Positions 1 to 12,900 of a stretch of DNA of 64,000 bases are shown piece after piece. Numbering within the stretch: the stretch's first letter is position 1; every line of letters starts with the position of its first letter. The position numbers and the translations under genes are program-made. The notes beneath the pieces are model-generated. The model did no database searches. It was given only the letters and a program-made list of their open reading frames with translations, and was not told where the DNA came from. Origin of the DNA: Mansonella perstans (Eukaryota > Nematoda > Chromadorea > Rhabditida > Onchocercidae); the NCBI GenBank assembly GCA_037074765.1, contig JBAMDO010000040.1, positions 186,001-250,000 on the forward strand, written 5' to 3'.

Positions 1-637
1 GTCGAATGATTTTGCCAGGAACCATGGTGTCCCTGCCTTTTTCGCTTCATCCTGAAAATTATAATTTGTCAAAAAATACATTGTATTGAAATCAGCATCT
101 GGCACAAAACCACCAATTACTGGCATTTCAGTGGCTCAATACCTACACTATTTCGAAGATTCATTAAAACAGTCAGAATCTGAGCATCGAAACTTTCAGA
201 TAGCATTAAAGGTTTTTATTGCATACTGAAAGAGTCTGATGGCAAATGACCTGGAAGTCCCGAGCTGTCATATCCAAGGCTGCTGTATACCCACCAATAT
301 AGTTAAATGCTTGTGAGGATGGAATATTTTTCGCTGTTCTGCTGAAAATTACGCCAAGTTCCACTTCCTCATGCAATATCTTACAACCAGATGGTGGGAC
401 AATAGGCTGTCCTTGTAATACATAACTATTTGTTGATTTCACGAAAAACAATGGTATTTTCGGTACAGTATTTCCCAATTCCAAAGCGTGCTCCTGTAAC
501 ATCCATCCATTTGATTAACTCTTCCAATTTCGTTGTATTCTTCATAAGAGTATTTAAGATGGACAAACCTTATAATTCCTACCAACACAAACAATTTTCT
601 TTCCAATATTGCAGAAATTTGACAACTGTGCAACCAT
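1..637 (-). CDS. fahd-1: FAHD1-like fumarylacetoacetate hydrolase domain protein (5' part, runs off left edge)
   Basis: Three exons on the minus strand: 637-569, 493-251 and 51-1 (continuing outside the window). Phases match (69 nt, then 243 nt, both whole codons). The first exon reads GKKIVCVGRNYK, the family's N-terminal signature. The second carries LHEEVELGVIF and ALDMTARDFQ, which supply the acidic residues (E, E, D) that bind Mg/Mn in FAHD1 enzymes. The third opens DEAKKAGTPWFLAKSFD, the usual continuation of the active-site wall. In other animals FAHD1 is a mitochondrial acylpyruvase/oxaloacetate decarboxylase; here that role is inferred from similarity. About 98 residues are visible, roughly half the family length. 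The start ATG at 637 follows an AG (CTACTCTAG then A then ATG) that could be a spliced-leader acceptor. No mitochondrial targeting extension is evident. Confidence 0.9.
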
Positions 638-1836
638 TCTAGAGTAGGTCCCAGCCAGATCAATTGCAGGTTAGTGACTCAAGAGAACGAGCGAGTGTTG
701 GCCTGGAATTCATGAAAATTTGATGTCTAAATCATCTCTTAACTAATTAATTTTGATCATTAATTGAATTTGTGATAACTGAACAAAATCATTGTTGCAT
801 TTTATCAGATGTTATCAGTACTACCATGATTGAGGGATATTCGTAGTTAAAGTAAATAATATTTTTAGCATTATCATTAAATATCATTTGTAGATTTCAT
901 AACGAATAGATTTATGTATTACATGGCTTACAACGGCTAATCATATTTTCAAATTTTTCAGAGCCTTGAAGATATGAACGGTGAACTTTCCGGAGTACTA
1001 ACATCAACGAGCAGGAAAAAAGTCTGTTTATCATTGTTATTTTTATGTACACTGTTATCTGATTATGCGATATGTTGAGTTACTAGTGATAAGATTATGC
1101 GTTACCAGATATTCAATAATCGATCAGTTTTTGTCTCCAACACATGACTGGTGTTCATATTCGGATTCCTTTTATTTTGACTTATTCAATATGTCGCTTG
1201 AAACTTTTATAACACATTAAATATTTTTCCTAATCACCTAGTATATATATATATTTAATTATATATAATTAAATTATTAATTTTAAACAACAATTCATGC
1301 AAGATATTCCATGAAAATATATATAAACCCGGAAACTGACTGACTGTTGCTAATTTGGCGCGACTTATGCTATTGGCAAGCTGCTGTTGCGGTTGAGTTC
1401 TTGATACAAATACAATACATTCAGAGAAATTACTTAAAAATAATTTATCAGAATTTTTTATTTAAAAATTTTATCCTTTGCAAGCGATAAGAATTCAAAA
1501 AAATTAATAGTTTCAAAAAGATTTCAAAAAGTCCGGAAATCCTCGCAAAATGATCAGATAAGCACAATTCTATCTTCATTTATAAATTATTTTCATCATT
1601 CTATGAAAAACAATTTTCCAAACAGCAAAAGTGAAGATATTATTATTACAAAGGAATGTTGAACAAGAATGAAATGATTGTACACAGGAAAATCCTTGAA
1701 ATAAGACAAGATTTATATATCCGGTAAAGGAAAAAGCATTAAAAAATCAAAGCAATGCATAAATTTTTTATAATAATATGATGAAAAGCAGAATATTCCT
1801 GATTAAGAAAACGAAATCCAGCGAGCTTTTAATTAT
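638..1836. other. Intergenic, AT-rich, no gene seen
   Basis: Sequence between the FAHD1 start and the SDR stop. It contains TA-rich runs near 1240-1275 and nothing I could read as an exon with matching splice phases on either strand. Confidence 0.5.
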
Positions 1837-4800
1837 TTAGATTACACTGTAGAGAATGCGGTTAGGACAGAAATGTGGAATAGCGCCTGTAATCATTTCC
1901 TTGCTTAGAATCATCAAATTAATTTCATTTAATTCACTCGAAACTCTTTTAGGAACGGTGTTATATTTCGTACCATTCCGAAAAGTATTTGGCAAGTGTT
2001 TTTTTTCAATGCATTCAACTACATTTCTTGCTCCATCTTCCTGAAACAGCTGGTACGATCTTTTTATAAAATGCATTTGATTCGTAATTTAAACTTGGAA
2101 ATTGTGTCGCGAATTTATAACGCGAAACTTCCACTAATGACATTATAAGCATTCAATCCTAAGATTGTGATCTAAAATTGTATCTTTTGAATTCAAGTAA
2201 ATTTTATTGTAATCCTCTATTGTGCGCCATAAATGATTCCCTCAATTATTTTCCCTCCGTTATCTGAAATTATATATATAGGATGGTCAATCTTTTAAAT
2301 TCATTTCACTCTTCACTTCTTCTATTATATCCTTATCCAATTCTTCCTCGTTAAGCCATGTTCGCAATTATAAACGTTAAGCCATGTTCGCAATTGTAAA
2401 GGTTAAGCCACGTTCGCATTTGTTTTGTTCACGTTCGCGTTTATTAATGTTTTAATCACGTTCGCGTTTATTAATGTTTTAATCACGTTCGCGTTTGTTA
2501 ATATTGTTAATAAAGGTTTAATTACCCAAGTTTGAGATTGAGTGGTATCGCGCTACCCGATCGGGAATTAAACCAACAATTGTCAAAACGGAAAAAAATT
2601 CCGTGGTGCCAACAAAAATATTTTGGGAAGTGAATAAATACAAAACCAAAATCTTTTCAACGATTCGGTAACTATCGTCACGCAGAAGTATTTGCGTGTG
2701 GACACACATTGGAACAGTTATGGATAATCAAGCAGGTTCTATCGTCTTTTGTGGACACACATTGGAACAGTTATGGATAATCAAGCAGGTTCTATCGTCT
2801 TTTGTGGACACACATTGGAAATTATGGATAATCAACAGGTTCTATCGTCTTTTGTGACACACATTGGAAATTATGGATAATAAGCAGGTTCTATCGTCTT
2901 TTGTGGACACACATTGGAATAATTATGGATAATCAAGCAGGTTCTATCGTCTTTTGTGGACACACATTGGAATAATTATGGATAATCAAGCAGGTTCTAT
3001 CGTCTTTTGTGGACACACATTGGAACAGTTATGGATAATCAAGCAGGTTCTATCGTCTTTTGTGGACACACATTGGAATAATTATGGATAATCAAGCAGG
3101 TTCTATCGTCTTTTGTGGACACACATTGGAATAATTATGGATAATCAAGCAGGTTCTATCGTCTTTTGTGGACACACATTGGAACAGTTATGGATAATCA
3201 AGCAGGTTCTATCGTCTTTTGTGGACACACATTGGAATAATTATGGATAATCAAGCAGGTTCTATCGTCTTTTGTGGACACACATTGGAATAATTATGGA
3301 TAATCAAGCAGGTTCTAGCAGGTTCTATCGTCTTTTAAATTCATTTCACTCTTCACTTCTTCTATTATATCCTTATCCAATTCTTCCTCGTTAAGCCATG
3401 TTCGCAATTGTAAACGTTAAGCCATGTTCGCAATTGTAAAGGTTAAGCCACGTTCGCATTTGTTTTATTCACGTTCGCGTTTGTTAATATTGTTAATAAA
3501 GGTTTAATTACCCAAGTTTGAGATTGAGTTCTATCGCACTACAAAACCCTACACAATACAACACCCTATAACGAATACGCTGGTATATTGTTGGCCGATA
3601 TCGACCTCTCATAAGAAGAAATCACACAAATTGTTTGTTCGAAATTATCGAAATCAATAAATGAAAACGTACAACTCGAGAAAGGAACTGAGATGCTCGT
3701 ACGGTTTTTAAAATTTTTCTAATCCATGGAGAGATGTTGTTACTAAGCGATGTATTTACTGCACCAGGATGGACCGCAATTGCTTGGATCCCTTCGATAC
3801 GATCAAGATAACATGACAGCATTGCTGTTGCTAATTTTGATCTGCATAATAAATAAAACTTAGTAGATCCAGTCTAATACCTTAACTTTTTTTATAGTTG
3901 AGAATACTGTGTCACTTATACAAATTATGGCAGTGAAGATATGAAAATCGGACGACCTGGCATAGCTGAGCCATCCGGAAGTATTATTCGACGGCGAAAA
4001 CATTTTCTGCAGGCGATTGCGCCTCGAAGATACTTTCGGACACAGTAATCTAAATCAAAGATAAATTGAAGCCTATTATTTTTCAGTTTATGAATTTCAA
4101 TCAGAATCAATTAAAATAAAATCTTACAACATGTTCCTTCACATTTTATCCCTATAGATAAGATAGCTCTCGGACAAACTTTTTCATGTTTTAATCCATG
4201 AATAATTTAATTGAAAGTATCGAATATTTCCGTAAAACATATTTAATTTGAAATTCAAGAAAATTTATGACGTTTGAAATTTATAATGTTTGATCTTTCC
4301 CACAGAAAGTAGAAAAGATTGAGATGCCCTTTTTTGACGGTATGAGTACAACGAAAATATGGCAAATTCGAGTTGACCATGAGTAAAGTTTCCTGTTTTG
4401 CTTGCTTCGTAAAATTTGTTTGCACTTTATTCACTAGATAAATGCCGATAAAAAAAAATTGACCCACTTTCGATCCAAAGTGGACGGAAGAAATTTTTCA
4501 TGTATTTTCGAATAAAATATATAAATTTTTAGAATACTTAATGATCTCTCTAATATCTTCAAAAAGTATGGTATCAACTATTATTGCTTTACAGTGAAAT
4601 CTTATTCCAGCTATGAATAATTCAATTAGCAAGTGGATTAAATGAAATCATTTACAATTGTAATCATTTTTTGGTCTACTCTTGTTGAACTTACTGAACA
4701 TTTAATCAGAATACCTGAACTTTTAAAGAAATTTATAAAAAAATAACAGTAGCTCTCTTTCTCTTTCTATTAAGAACTGAGTTTTGTCTCTGCCTTCCTT

Positions 4801-6963
4801 TTCTATTCACACACTTAATAATTTGTCAAGAAGATAAGAGAGCAGTAAGACGCTTTTAATGGTTCTTTTTTGAAATATGGTCAACATTTTCTTTCTCTTC
4901 GTACTCGGTTCCTTCATTAAAGTATGCATGAATTACTTGTACAAAATAGACGTAAGTGCAATAATTTTGACTCCTTCTTTCGGCGTTGCAACACCTATCA
5001 ATTCATTCAACAGATAAAACTGAGACAAATAATTCACCTGAAATTTCAGTCTAATTAAATTCTATAAGAACCTTCGTGAAAGAATTGTGTAATAGCAGCA
5101 TCTATGATAAGCAAGTTCTCCAAGTGAATAGCTCAAATAACAGATGGATACTTGGTAGAAGTATCATCCACATTTTTAGATAGGATCTTATTTTGAAAAA
5201 ATTAAAACGAAATATAAATTAATGAGAAGACAAATGGAGTAACATACCTGAAACGTCATATCAAATCCATCCTTTGTTCTGCATATTTTTGGTAGTAACA
5301 CAGCAGCATTTAAAATGATTATATCATAGCACCTATAAGAATTCATCATGACTGAACTACAGATGTCAGTAATGTCTGAAACAATCCCAAACGACAAAAT
5401 AATAAGTTCCATCTAATAACTGTTTGATAGCGAATATTTACCGACTCATTTTAAAGTTCAGTATGTTGCAGTTATATTTTCCACGATAATAAAAGCTGTC
5501 TTTTTTAATAGACTGATTAACTAAATAGTTTCAAGGTTCTGATGGCTGCATCATGAATCTTCTTCAGGATTTTATCTTCAATCTTATCAAGCATAGGACT
5601 GTATAACAGTATCCAGAGATAAATGGATAGGATATTAAGAAAACGAATCAACATCGACTAGAAATCTTTTTTCTAATTACTAAATTTAAATTTGCTCTCA
5701 CAGCTTTCTTTAAGTATTGCACTTATTTCACCATCGAAAAGAATGCAAAAATTCAAAGAGACTGGGAAAATTTGAAATATTGAAAAATTGAAATTCTACA
5801 ACAAAGCAAAATGAAATTTCACCTCTTTAGGGCGATAATCACACTAACACTCTTTGAAATTGATGACAATGCACTCAGATCAATGATAATGAAATCAATG
5901 GACGCGCTATTGCCCTGAACAGTATTTGAAGCTTTTTAGGACTACGGCAAAAAATATCGCATTGCAAGTACTTTTCTTGATTCTGTGTCACTAATTGTAA
6001 CAAAACTTATAACAAAAAAGTACAAATAACTGTAATAAATAACATAGCATAGGGAACAAAATTTTATCTATTTCATACTATCTTCTTTCAATTCTTAACT
6101 TCAGGTATCTTTCTTTAAACGATTTAAATGCAAAAATTTATTCAAGAAAAAACATAAAAATATTAAGCATTGTTGTACAGTTACTTCCTTTAATAGATCT
6201 TAGTTTATTAAAATTAAATAAATTTCGATGGAAATTAGATGAAAATGACAGCCTAAAACTACAAACCAATCGTCTATTAATGGATTCACATGCGTTTTTC
6301 GCCTTATCAATGTTACGGCATGCAATGGTAACGCGATATCCTTTGGCACATAGCTGCAGTGCAGTATGATAACCTAAATGTATATTTCAGCCTTTTAATC
6401 AATCCATATGATATTATTTATTTCTTTATAGTTTAATCACCGGATGAATTATAATAAATGACTATTATAATAAATGCAGCTGATAACATGTGCCTTCATA
6501 AGGAGGAGAATAATGACCAGGCCACTGACAAGATACGCTATGCATCCCATGTCCGAACAGTTCTAATATTTTGGATTTAATATTGGTTTATCATTTTAAC
6601 AGAGGAAAACCTCACTAATTGATCAGGATCGATATCCAAGCTAGTTAATAATTATTAGTTACAAGTGGTCAGAAATCTTTCGAATATCCAATATCCACTT
6701 GGCAACGCTTTCAATGCGATTTTAAGCTATCTTTGGCTATGCTAAAGCTATAGGTTATTTTCCCAGTAATAAAATTCACAAGGCCTCCATAATGAGGCAA
6801 AAAACATTTCAGAGGAAATGGATACGTAATAAATAATTCATGTTTAAATAAAATTACTGGCCTGAATTTTATTACTGAAATAATGATAAAAATGTAGCTA
6901 ACCTATTCCCTGATTTGCTCCGGTGATGAGAACAGACTGTTGTTGGCGATTAATAGTTCCCAT
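1837..6963 (-). CDS. Classical short-chain dehydrogenase/reductase, WWOX/retinol dehydrogenase type (302 aa)
   Basis: Eight exons, all in phase: 6963-6903, 6373-6267, 5914-5823, 5332-5248, 5037-4937, 4049-3957, 3841-3676, 2040-1837; 909 nt in total, 302 residues. The NAD(P)-binding motif TGANQGIG is at residues 14-21, split across intron 1. LNAA (residues 94-97) is the usual NNAG equivalent. The catalytic YxxxK is Y178-ARS-K182, with the Lys side coming from the next exon, and S145 is a plausible catalytic Ser. VHPGAVNTSLS follows, as in WWOX and dhs-type nematode SDRs. There is no WW domain, so it is the catalytic module alone. Substrate is unknown; retinoid, steroid or fatty-alcohol chemistry would fit the family. 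Intron 7 (3675-2041) holds the LTR-like repeat block, but splice phase is preserved, so the gene need not be broken. The C-terminal exon was assigned by phase and by the SDR-like EDGARNVVEC stretch, so it is a little less certain than the rest. Confidence 0.85.
2291..2543. repeat. LTR-like direct repeat, copy A (253 bp)
   Basis: Starts TCTTTTAAATTCATTTCACT and ends at GAGATTGAGT. It is repeated almost exactly at 3331-3529. Inside are three degenerate units of about 26 bp beginning GTTAAGCCA(T/C)GTTCGCA, followed by two identical 27-bp units (2433-2459 and 2460-2486, GTTCGCGTTTATTAATG...). Weak similarity (TATCGC-CTAC) continues about 14 bp past the end in both copies. It looks like one member of a terminal repeat pair of a small non-autonomous element, but no TG...CA ends or target-site duplication could be shown. 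Confidence 0.7.
2698..3336. repeat. Tandem array of a 53-bp unit, 12 copies, with a 159-bp higher-order pattern
   Basis: Units begin GTGGACACACATTGGA and end CTATCGTCTTTT. Unit starts: 2698, 2751, 2804, 2854, 2903, 2956, 3009, 3062, 3115, 3168, 3221, 3274. Units 3 and 4 are shortened (50 and 49 bp). After CATTGGA the units carry either ACAG or ATAA. From unit 5 on, the order is ATAA, ATAA, ACAG, ATAA, ATAA, ACAG, ATAA, ATAA, a three-unit higher-order repeat. The last unit has an extra AGCAGGTTCT. The period is not a multiple of three, so it does not encode a repeat protein. The array lies in an intron of the SDR gene. Confidence 0.95.
3331..3529. repeat. LTR-like direct repeat, copy B (199 bp)
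   Basis: Second copy of the 2291-2543 block in the same orientation. It is 54 bp shorter because it lacks exactly the two 27-bp units; otherwise there are only scattered substitutions. Its left end is fused to the last 53-bp unit at a shared TCTTTT hexamer. Confidence 0.75.
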
Positions 6964-9900
6964 ATGAAATATATATTTTAAGTGAACTGCACAGTTTACT
7001 TCAAAATATGATAAAATAAATATGTAAAATCCGTATTTGTAAATATAAACAATAAATATATAAAGATGTGTGTATAAAACAGTAATAAATATATGTATAT
7101 ATATAACCTTCTATCGATTAACCGAACATATCAGATTGAGAGGCTGCTCCGCCCTTTAACGCTGGAATAAGAGGTTGATTGAAAAGATTGAAATTTTCGT
7201 CAACATTATCAGTTTCGTTTTGATCTAACATCACTTTTCATGCTGCATTGCATCTATAAAAGTGATTTGAAACTTCAGCCTTTGTGCTACAATAATTTTG
7301 TACAATATTTCCACCATTCTTATTCAATATGTTTTCATGTGATTATAACCACCTGTTTTTCATGTGATTATATCCAACTGTTCAAAAATCAACAAACACG
7401 AAATACTTTTTTCCACAATGCAACAAAAACCTTTACCAATTATGATTGTCTATAATGAATTGAACAAATAGAAGAGCAACTGGCAAATAGCACTTTTTGG
7501 AAATCTCCCACTTGTGGGGAATTTATCATTTTTAATAAGCCGTACAAGATAATCATGTTTAGCAGATAACCCATTTTTTTAAATTCAGCTTTCGCATTTT
7601 ACAATATTTAACACATAAGCAGAAAAGGAGAAGTCAAGTGATTTAAACTGAGATGTTTTAACGCAATCCGGAACAGAATTTTCAGCGGATGATACGGAAC
7701 TTGAAAATCGTATAGCGCTATAAAAATGTTCAGCGCGTTTTCTTAAGCGAAAGTTTCAAAAACTGAAGAACAAAAATGGATCATTTTATTCACTGCCTTC
7801 AAGGCTTATTCTTCAATGGTATCGATAATGGAATCATGAATTAGTAGAAGTTGCTAAGCCTTCTTGATACTGCTTACTATTGTTTGGTTACACGATGACA
7901 TTGAGTAATTCTTATTTTTAATATACAAAGAGAAGTGAGATATTCAATAAAAGAATTTCCGCTAATAAAAAGTAAAAAATTCAATATTTTTATAATTTAT
8001 ACAGGTGAAAGATAATGCTGACATTCGGAGTTCATTGCGATCGGAAGCAATGTAACATTGACACACCATACATTTATGTGAATGTATCTATTTCCTTATC
8101 TTTAAAAACATTACTTGTACAATCAGTTTCAAACATAAAAATAGGCCATTTGGCTTCAGCACCCAATATATTTCTTTCAAGGACTAAATTATGCAGTAGA
8201 GCAAATTCTTTTTCTTGTATTTATCAACAAGCCTTTTAATCGGCGCTGCGGCAGAAGTAATCCATTATTAAAAAGGAATGGCACCAAAATGAAAAAACGC
8301 AATCAGGTCCTATTTGGTCGTTGCAAGCATCAGATCAAGTCAAACTTCCCTATATACTCATTCTTCATCATCTGATCATTCATTTGCATTTGAGACACAT
8401 TATCGAGACCAGCATTAGCTTCAGTTCTTTCCTTGCTCCCTCCAACAATAGCTTCGAGCGAGAATTGATCCCCGTGAAAAAGCATTTTGGGTAATGACTG
8501 CCTAAAAACTATTAGCAGTCAGTTCTCAGTGTTGGAAACGAACAACAACGTAGTTGCAACTAGATTAATCATGTGATCTGTGCGTGATGTCGCTGATATT
8601 GACACATTCGTGCTTTTATTCATACAGTATCTAATTCCGTAATATACACTGCTCAAACACATGCTACATCAACAACATAAATTCCATCCTTTTACAGTTT
8701 ATTTTGCATCCCTGTTGCAGTTACAAATTTGCTGATAACATTTTCTTTGTTTATAGCTTCAGAAATTAATGCCATCAGTTAACCAACCCTGAGAATATTT
8801 TCAATTAAACAATAGGTCAATTTCAATTAACAATTAACTGCTTCTATTTTGCTCGCGAAATTTATGAGTTATTAAATTTTATGAGGTATCAAAGATTAGG
8901 AGAGAAGAATTTGTGGAAACTTGGTAAAAAATTAATATTAGCTAAAATTCACATAATGAGCTATCACTATTCAAATTTTTACTTCTAATTTGAAATCTCC
9001 TTCAAATAATTAAGAAATCATTTTTTAAATAATAACGATAACGTAGAAAGTTTGTGTTTTTTTGCAGATACAGAATTAAAAAATTACAATAAGTAAGATA
9101 ACACATTTTAATTATGCTTGCATTTAAATGGCATTCTGAAGCAGAGAAACGGGAAATGATAATATCAGCAAACAAGTATTGACGGAAAGTGCACTTATGA
9201 TTTGAGCTAAAAAAAAGAAAAGGTAAGAAAAGTTGGAAGCAATAAAGTAGGAACAGAAGGTACAGGAAGATGGTGTATTGTGAATGTGCCTTGCCCTATT
9301 AAGTAATTCTAAAATGCATTTATTTAAGCAAATAAACGGTAAGCAAACCAAGCATGCAAACAAAAATATACTTCGAGAGCGATTCTTCCATCTTTATTGA
9401 AGAGCTCGATGATAGCAGGAGTACGCCTTGGTGCATATAAGATCGAACTATTGGTTGACAGCAATATATTTGCTTATAGAAATCCATAGAAATCCACAAT
9501 GATTTTTCCATCATTCTCATCAACCTCAATAATCTTACCACATGCAATGAGATATAACCATTCGCGCTTATACATGAAGTTTCTCAACTCGAAATTTCTA
9601 ATATATAAATTAGTATGGATCGGCAGTCTACAGTCCAATATTACCGTTCTCCCATACCGGCTTCATCATCGATCGTTGAACAAAGGCATCGAATAAGTAA
9701 AGCTTATTCCCCTAGGATAAGTCCAATAAAAAGTATTCCATCATTCAGTATTTCTTGTAATAATTTACTCATCGATATAATTGAAAAAATCAACAAAATC
9801 ATGATGATCCTTGCATCTCACATCCTCAAACCTCTACTGGAGAAATGTAATCTGTTGGAAATTCATCATCTACACCCTGTTTTTGAAAGACATTTTAGCT

Positions 9901-12900
9901 TCAATAATTTATCGTTCCAATAAGCTACATCTATCCAGGCTTATCATTCTAATACTGATACTGATACTGATCATGATGTGGTTGGTGTAAGATGAGCTGA
10001 AAAAGGGAATGAAGTAATAAGTAGCAAAGAAAACATTACGTGTTATCAAGAAATGCTTCGAGAAATCCTCCATTATAGGAAGATGAAGTTTGAAGCAATA
10101 ATTTCAACAATACAATTTATTTAGAAGGATAAATGAACAAAAAAAAAGATAGAAAAGAAAAGAGGAAAAAGTGTAGAATATGAGGAAATAAATGGCAAAG
10201 ATAATGTGATAAGCCATACTATAACAGAAACAAGAAGTATCAGAATCATTAATAAATATAAAAATAAACTGTATCATGCTATTATGATGGCTTATTGTTG
10301 ATGCTACCATTTTTTCGTGAATTTTCACGAACAAAACTTCTGTATTATTAAGGTAACTTTTTTTGTGGGAAACCTGCAAAAGGTTGAATGGCAGTAAAGC
10401 AAAGTTAAAGCTTGGTCAGAAATACGATAGCCTTTCCACAATGAATAATAATAAATGCTTGAAAGACAATTAAAATGCCTAGATGAATCGGTATCATTTC
10501 TGGAGAAAGAAAAAAAAAAACACGACTCTTTAAATTAAAGGAAAAAAGAGGAAAACTTTTTCAAATAAAATTCTGATATTTTAAAATGAATGAAAAAAAA
10601 AATGCTCGGACATTATCCATAAATCCCAGTGAATTAACAATCTCTTCACAATTGGAGTTACTAGAAGGAATTGTGTAACGCAATGATACAAGTGTTTGCA
10701 TATTGGTGCCACAAATAGTGACACACGTAGGCGGAATTCCTGCGTGTTTTAATAGACGAGAATATTAGTTCAGGTTAATTATTGTTGAGGTAAAAGTTTC
10801 GAAGGTTGGTTGTTTCGGGATTTATTCCAATAACTTAAGTTATCTGTTGTAGTTCTGAAACAATCAGTTACAAGTAAAGATTAATGTTCAATGATTTTCA
10901 TGAAAGAATATTTAGATATTATTGATAATGTTATAGCAATTAATGTTTAATTCATTCTTTTATTTAATTAAATGCAAATTTCGACTTTTTTCTTCTCAAG
11001 TATCGATTCTCTATGTTGCCATATCCTACACACTTTTTTATGTCATTCTATTTGATCGAATCTGTCATTTGATTTTCTATACAATCATTTCTATTTCATT
11101 AAAGCTTACTTTGTCTTATTTCCTCTATCATCCGATCAAATAAAATGTAAAGCACTTCAAATAAGAAATATTTCACTTTGATTTAATATAATAAATAATA
11201 TAGTAACCTCCTATGTATTGCCCAATTATCGATACGGTATTGATTTGGAAAACAAATATTTATTTTTATTATTTTCGAAAGATTTGCGGATAGATTATTG
11301 GTAGAATAATTCGGTTGGCTTTTTTTTTTTCTTGCCGAACTAATTTAGCTGAATGATTAAATAAAGCTTTATTAATAAATCTTATGCTTTTTATAATTCT
11401 TTTGAATAGTCTTATCTACCTAAAGAGCCAAGTATCACTAAAGAGTGATAATGGAGTGGTCTTTGAAATTTTACAGCACTATGGTTTAGTTCTGATATTG
11501 AAACGAAATGCTTGTTTGTTTTAGCAAGTACATTATAGAATCTTTCAAGTGATCATTGCCCAGATTTAATGGCTTTTTTTTTTTCTTTTTTTTTTTTTTT
11601 CTTTTTTTTCATACGAATAGCGGGCGACATGCTTCCTTGCAGTACATAAATTTTGTAACATTTTAGAAATAAATTTTCAACATTTTCATTTGCTCGTTTC
11701 AACACATATAGACAGTCACTTCTGTAAGAGCTATGTCCTGTCCGATAATTAATAATAGCAGTATCACTGCTGTGTTGAATGTGTGTCATTTTTGTAGGTA
11801 AAAAGTCAATAAATTGCTAACCGTGTATACTTATTATCAATTCATTTATTTATTCTATGCTATTAATAAGTTTTAGTAAAATTATTGAATTGAAATTTAA
11901 TACAGCTTAATCGGTAATTCATTTCTTTTCGTTTGATAGGCGTATGATATATTTTAAATAGTTCTTTTGGAATGAAAGTATCACCTATGATTAAGCACTA
12001 TTGTATTATATATATATATATATATTAAAAAAAAATTTCTATTATTCATAATATCTTTTATATTCGTGTATTTTATAATCGCCAGTGGTTTTTTTTTGGT
12101 TATGAAGGGCCCATCAATTCGAAGCATAAGTGTCTTCATTTCGTAGGATCGATTTTTTTTTTAAAATTGCAGTGTGCGAAATAGTCTCAGTCAGAGAGTT
12201 TCATACTCCAGCATACTTTCTCTCATTTGTTGTCAACCCGTATTTGGAAAGTTTTGCATTCTTTAAGACAGTACCTCATAGCTTCGGCACAGCAAGGATT
12301 TTAGAAGAGTTTTTCCATATAAAACTTTTTCTACCAATTCGATTTCTTTTTGACAAAATAGAATATGATTGAGTTGAGCGAAGTGGGAGGTTGTCTGTAC
12401 AATTTGATGTTGATCTCTTTCGAATTAGTAATCACCATATTAAGGTCAGAGTTCTTTATTGATTTCTGATTTGGACAAAGCATATTAATATTTTTTTACT
12501 GAAATTAACAAAAAATTTGTACTAGAAACCAATTATTTATGTTTTAGAGTTCCTTTTTAATAATACTGTATTCAGTTGCTTCCAACAATTTTCATTTTTC
12601 AATTATTTGAAGTTTCCTGAAAGCTGCAATGCTTTTTAACTTTGCTATATTAGTGAGGTAGGAGTTCGCGTATGCAATTACTAATCTTAAAGCCTGTAAG
12701 CCTGTAAACTTGTATCTTGTAAATATAGTACGTTCAAAAGACTGGAGGTATTCAAATAGTTTATTTTTATTTCGATTACTTTGTCTTGATGAAATTCCGC
12801 TTAAAAATTAGCTTCAGGGCTTAGCTATGCTATTTAAATTCAGTAATTCACAAGAATGGAAAGAATCAGAATTACGTACAAAAGTTGACTTTTCCAAATA

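Noticed and set aside
2544..2565. Possible retrotransposon primer binding site (TGGTATCGCGCTACCC) after repeat copy A
   Set aside because: Similar sequence also follows copy B, no tRNA 3' end could be matched, and the repeats lack TG...CA termini, so a primer site is not supported.
2698..3336. Tandem array as a repeat-protein gene (units contain ATGGATAATCAAGCAGG)
   Set aside because: A 53-base period changes frame each unit and stops appear in all frames.
9615..9923. 102-codon plus-strand frame opposite the broken minus-strand frame
   Set aside because: Partly the complement of the more protein-like minus-strand frame; no chain of exons could be built on this strand, though it cannot be fully excluded.
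12130..12372. 80-codon plus-strand frame
   Set aside because: F-rich AT-driven frame without neighbours, motifs or splice sites that fit.
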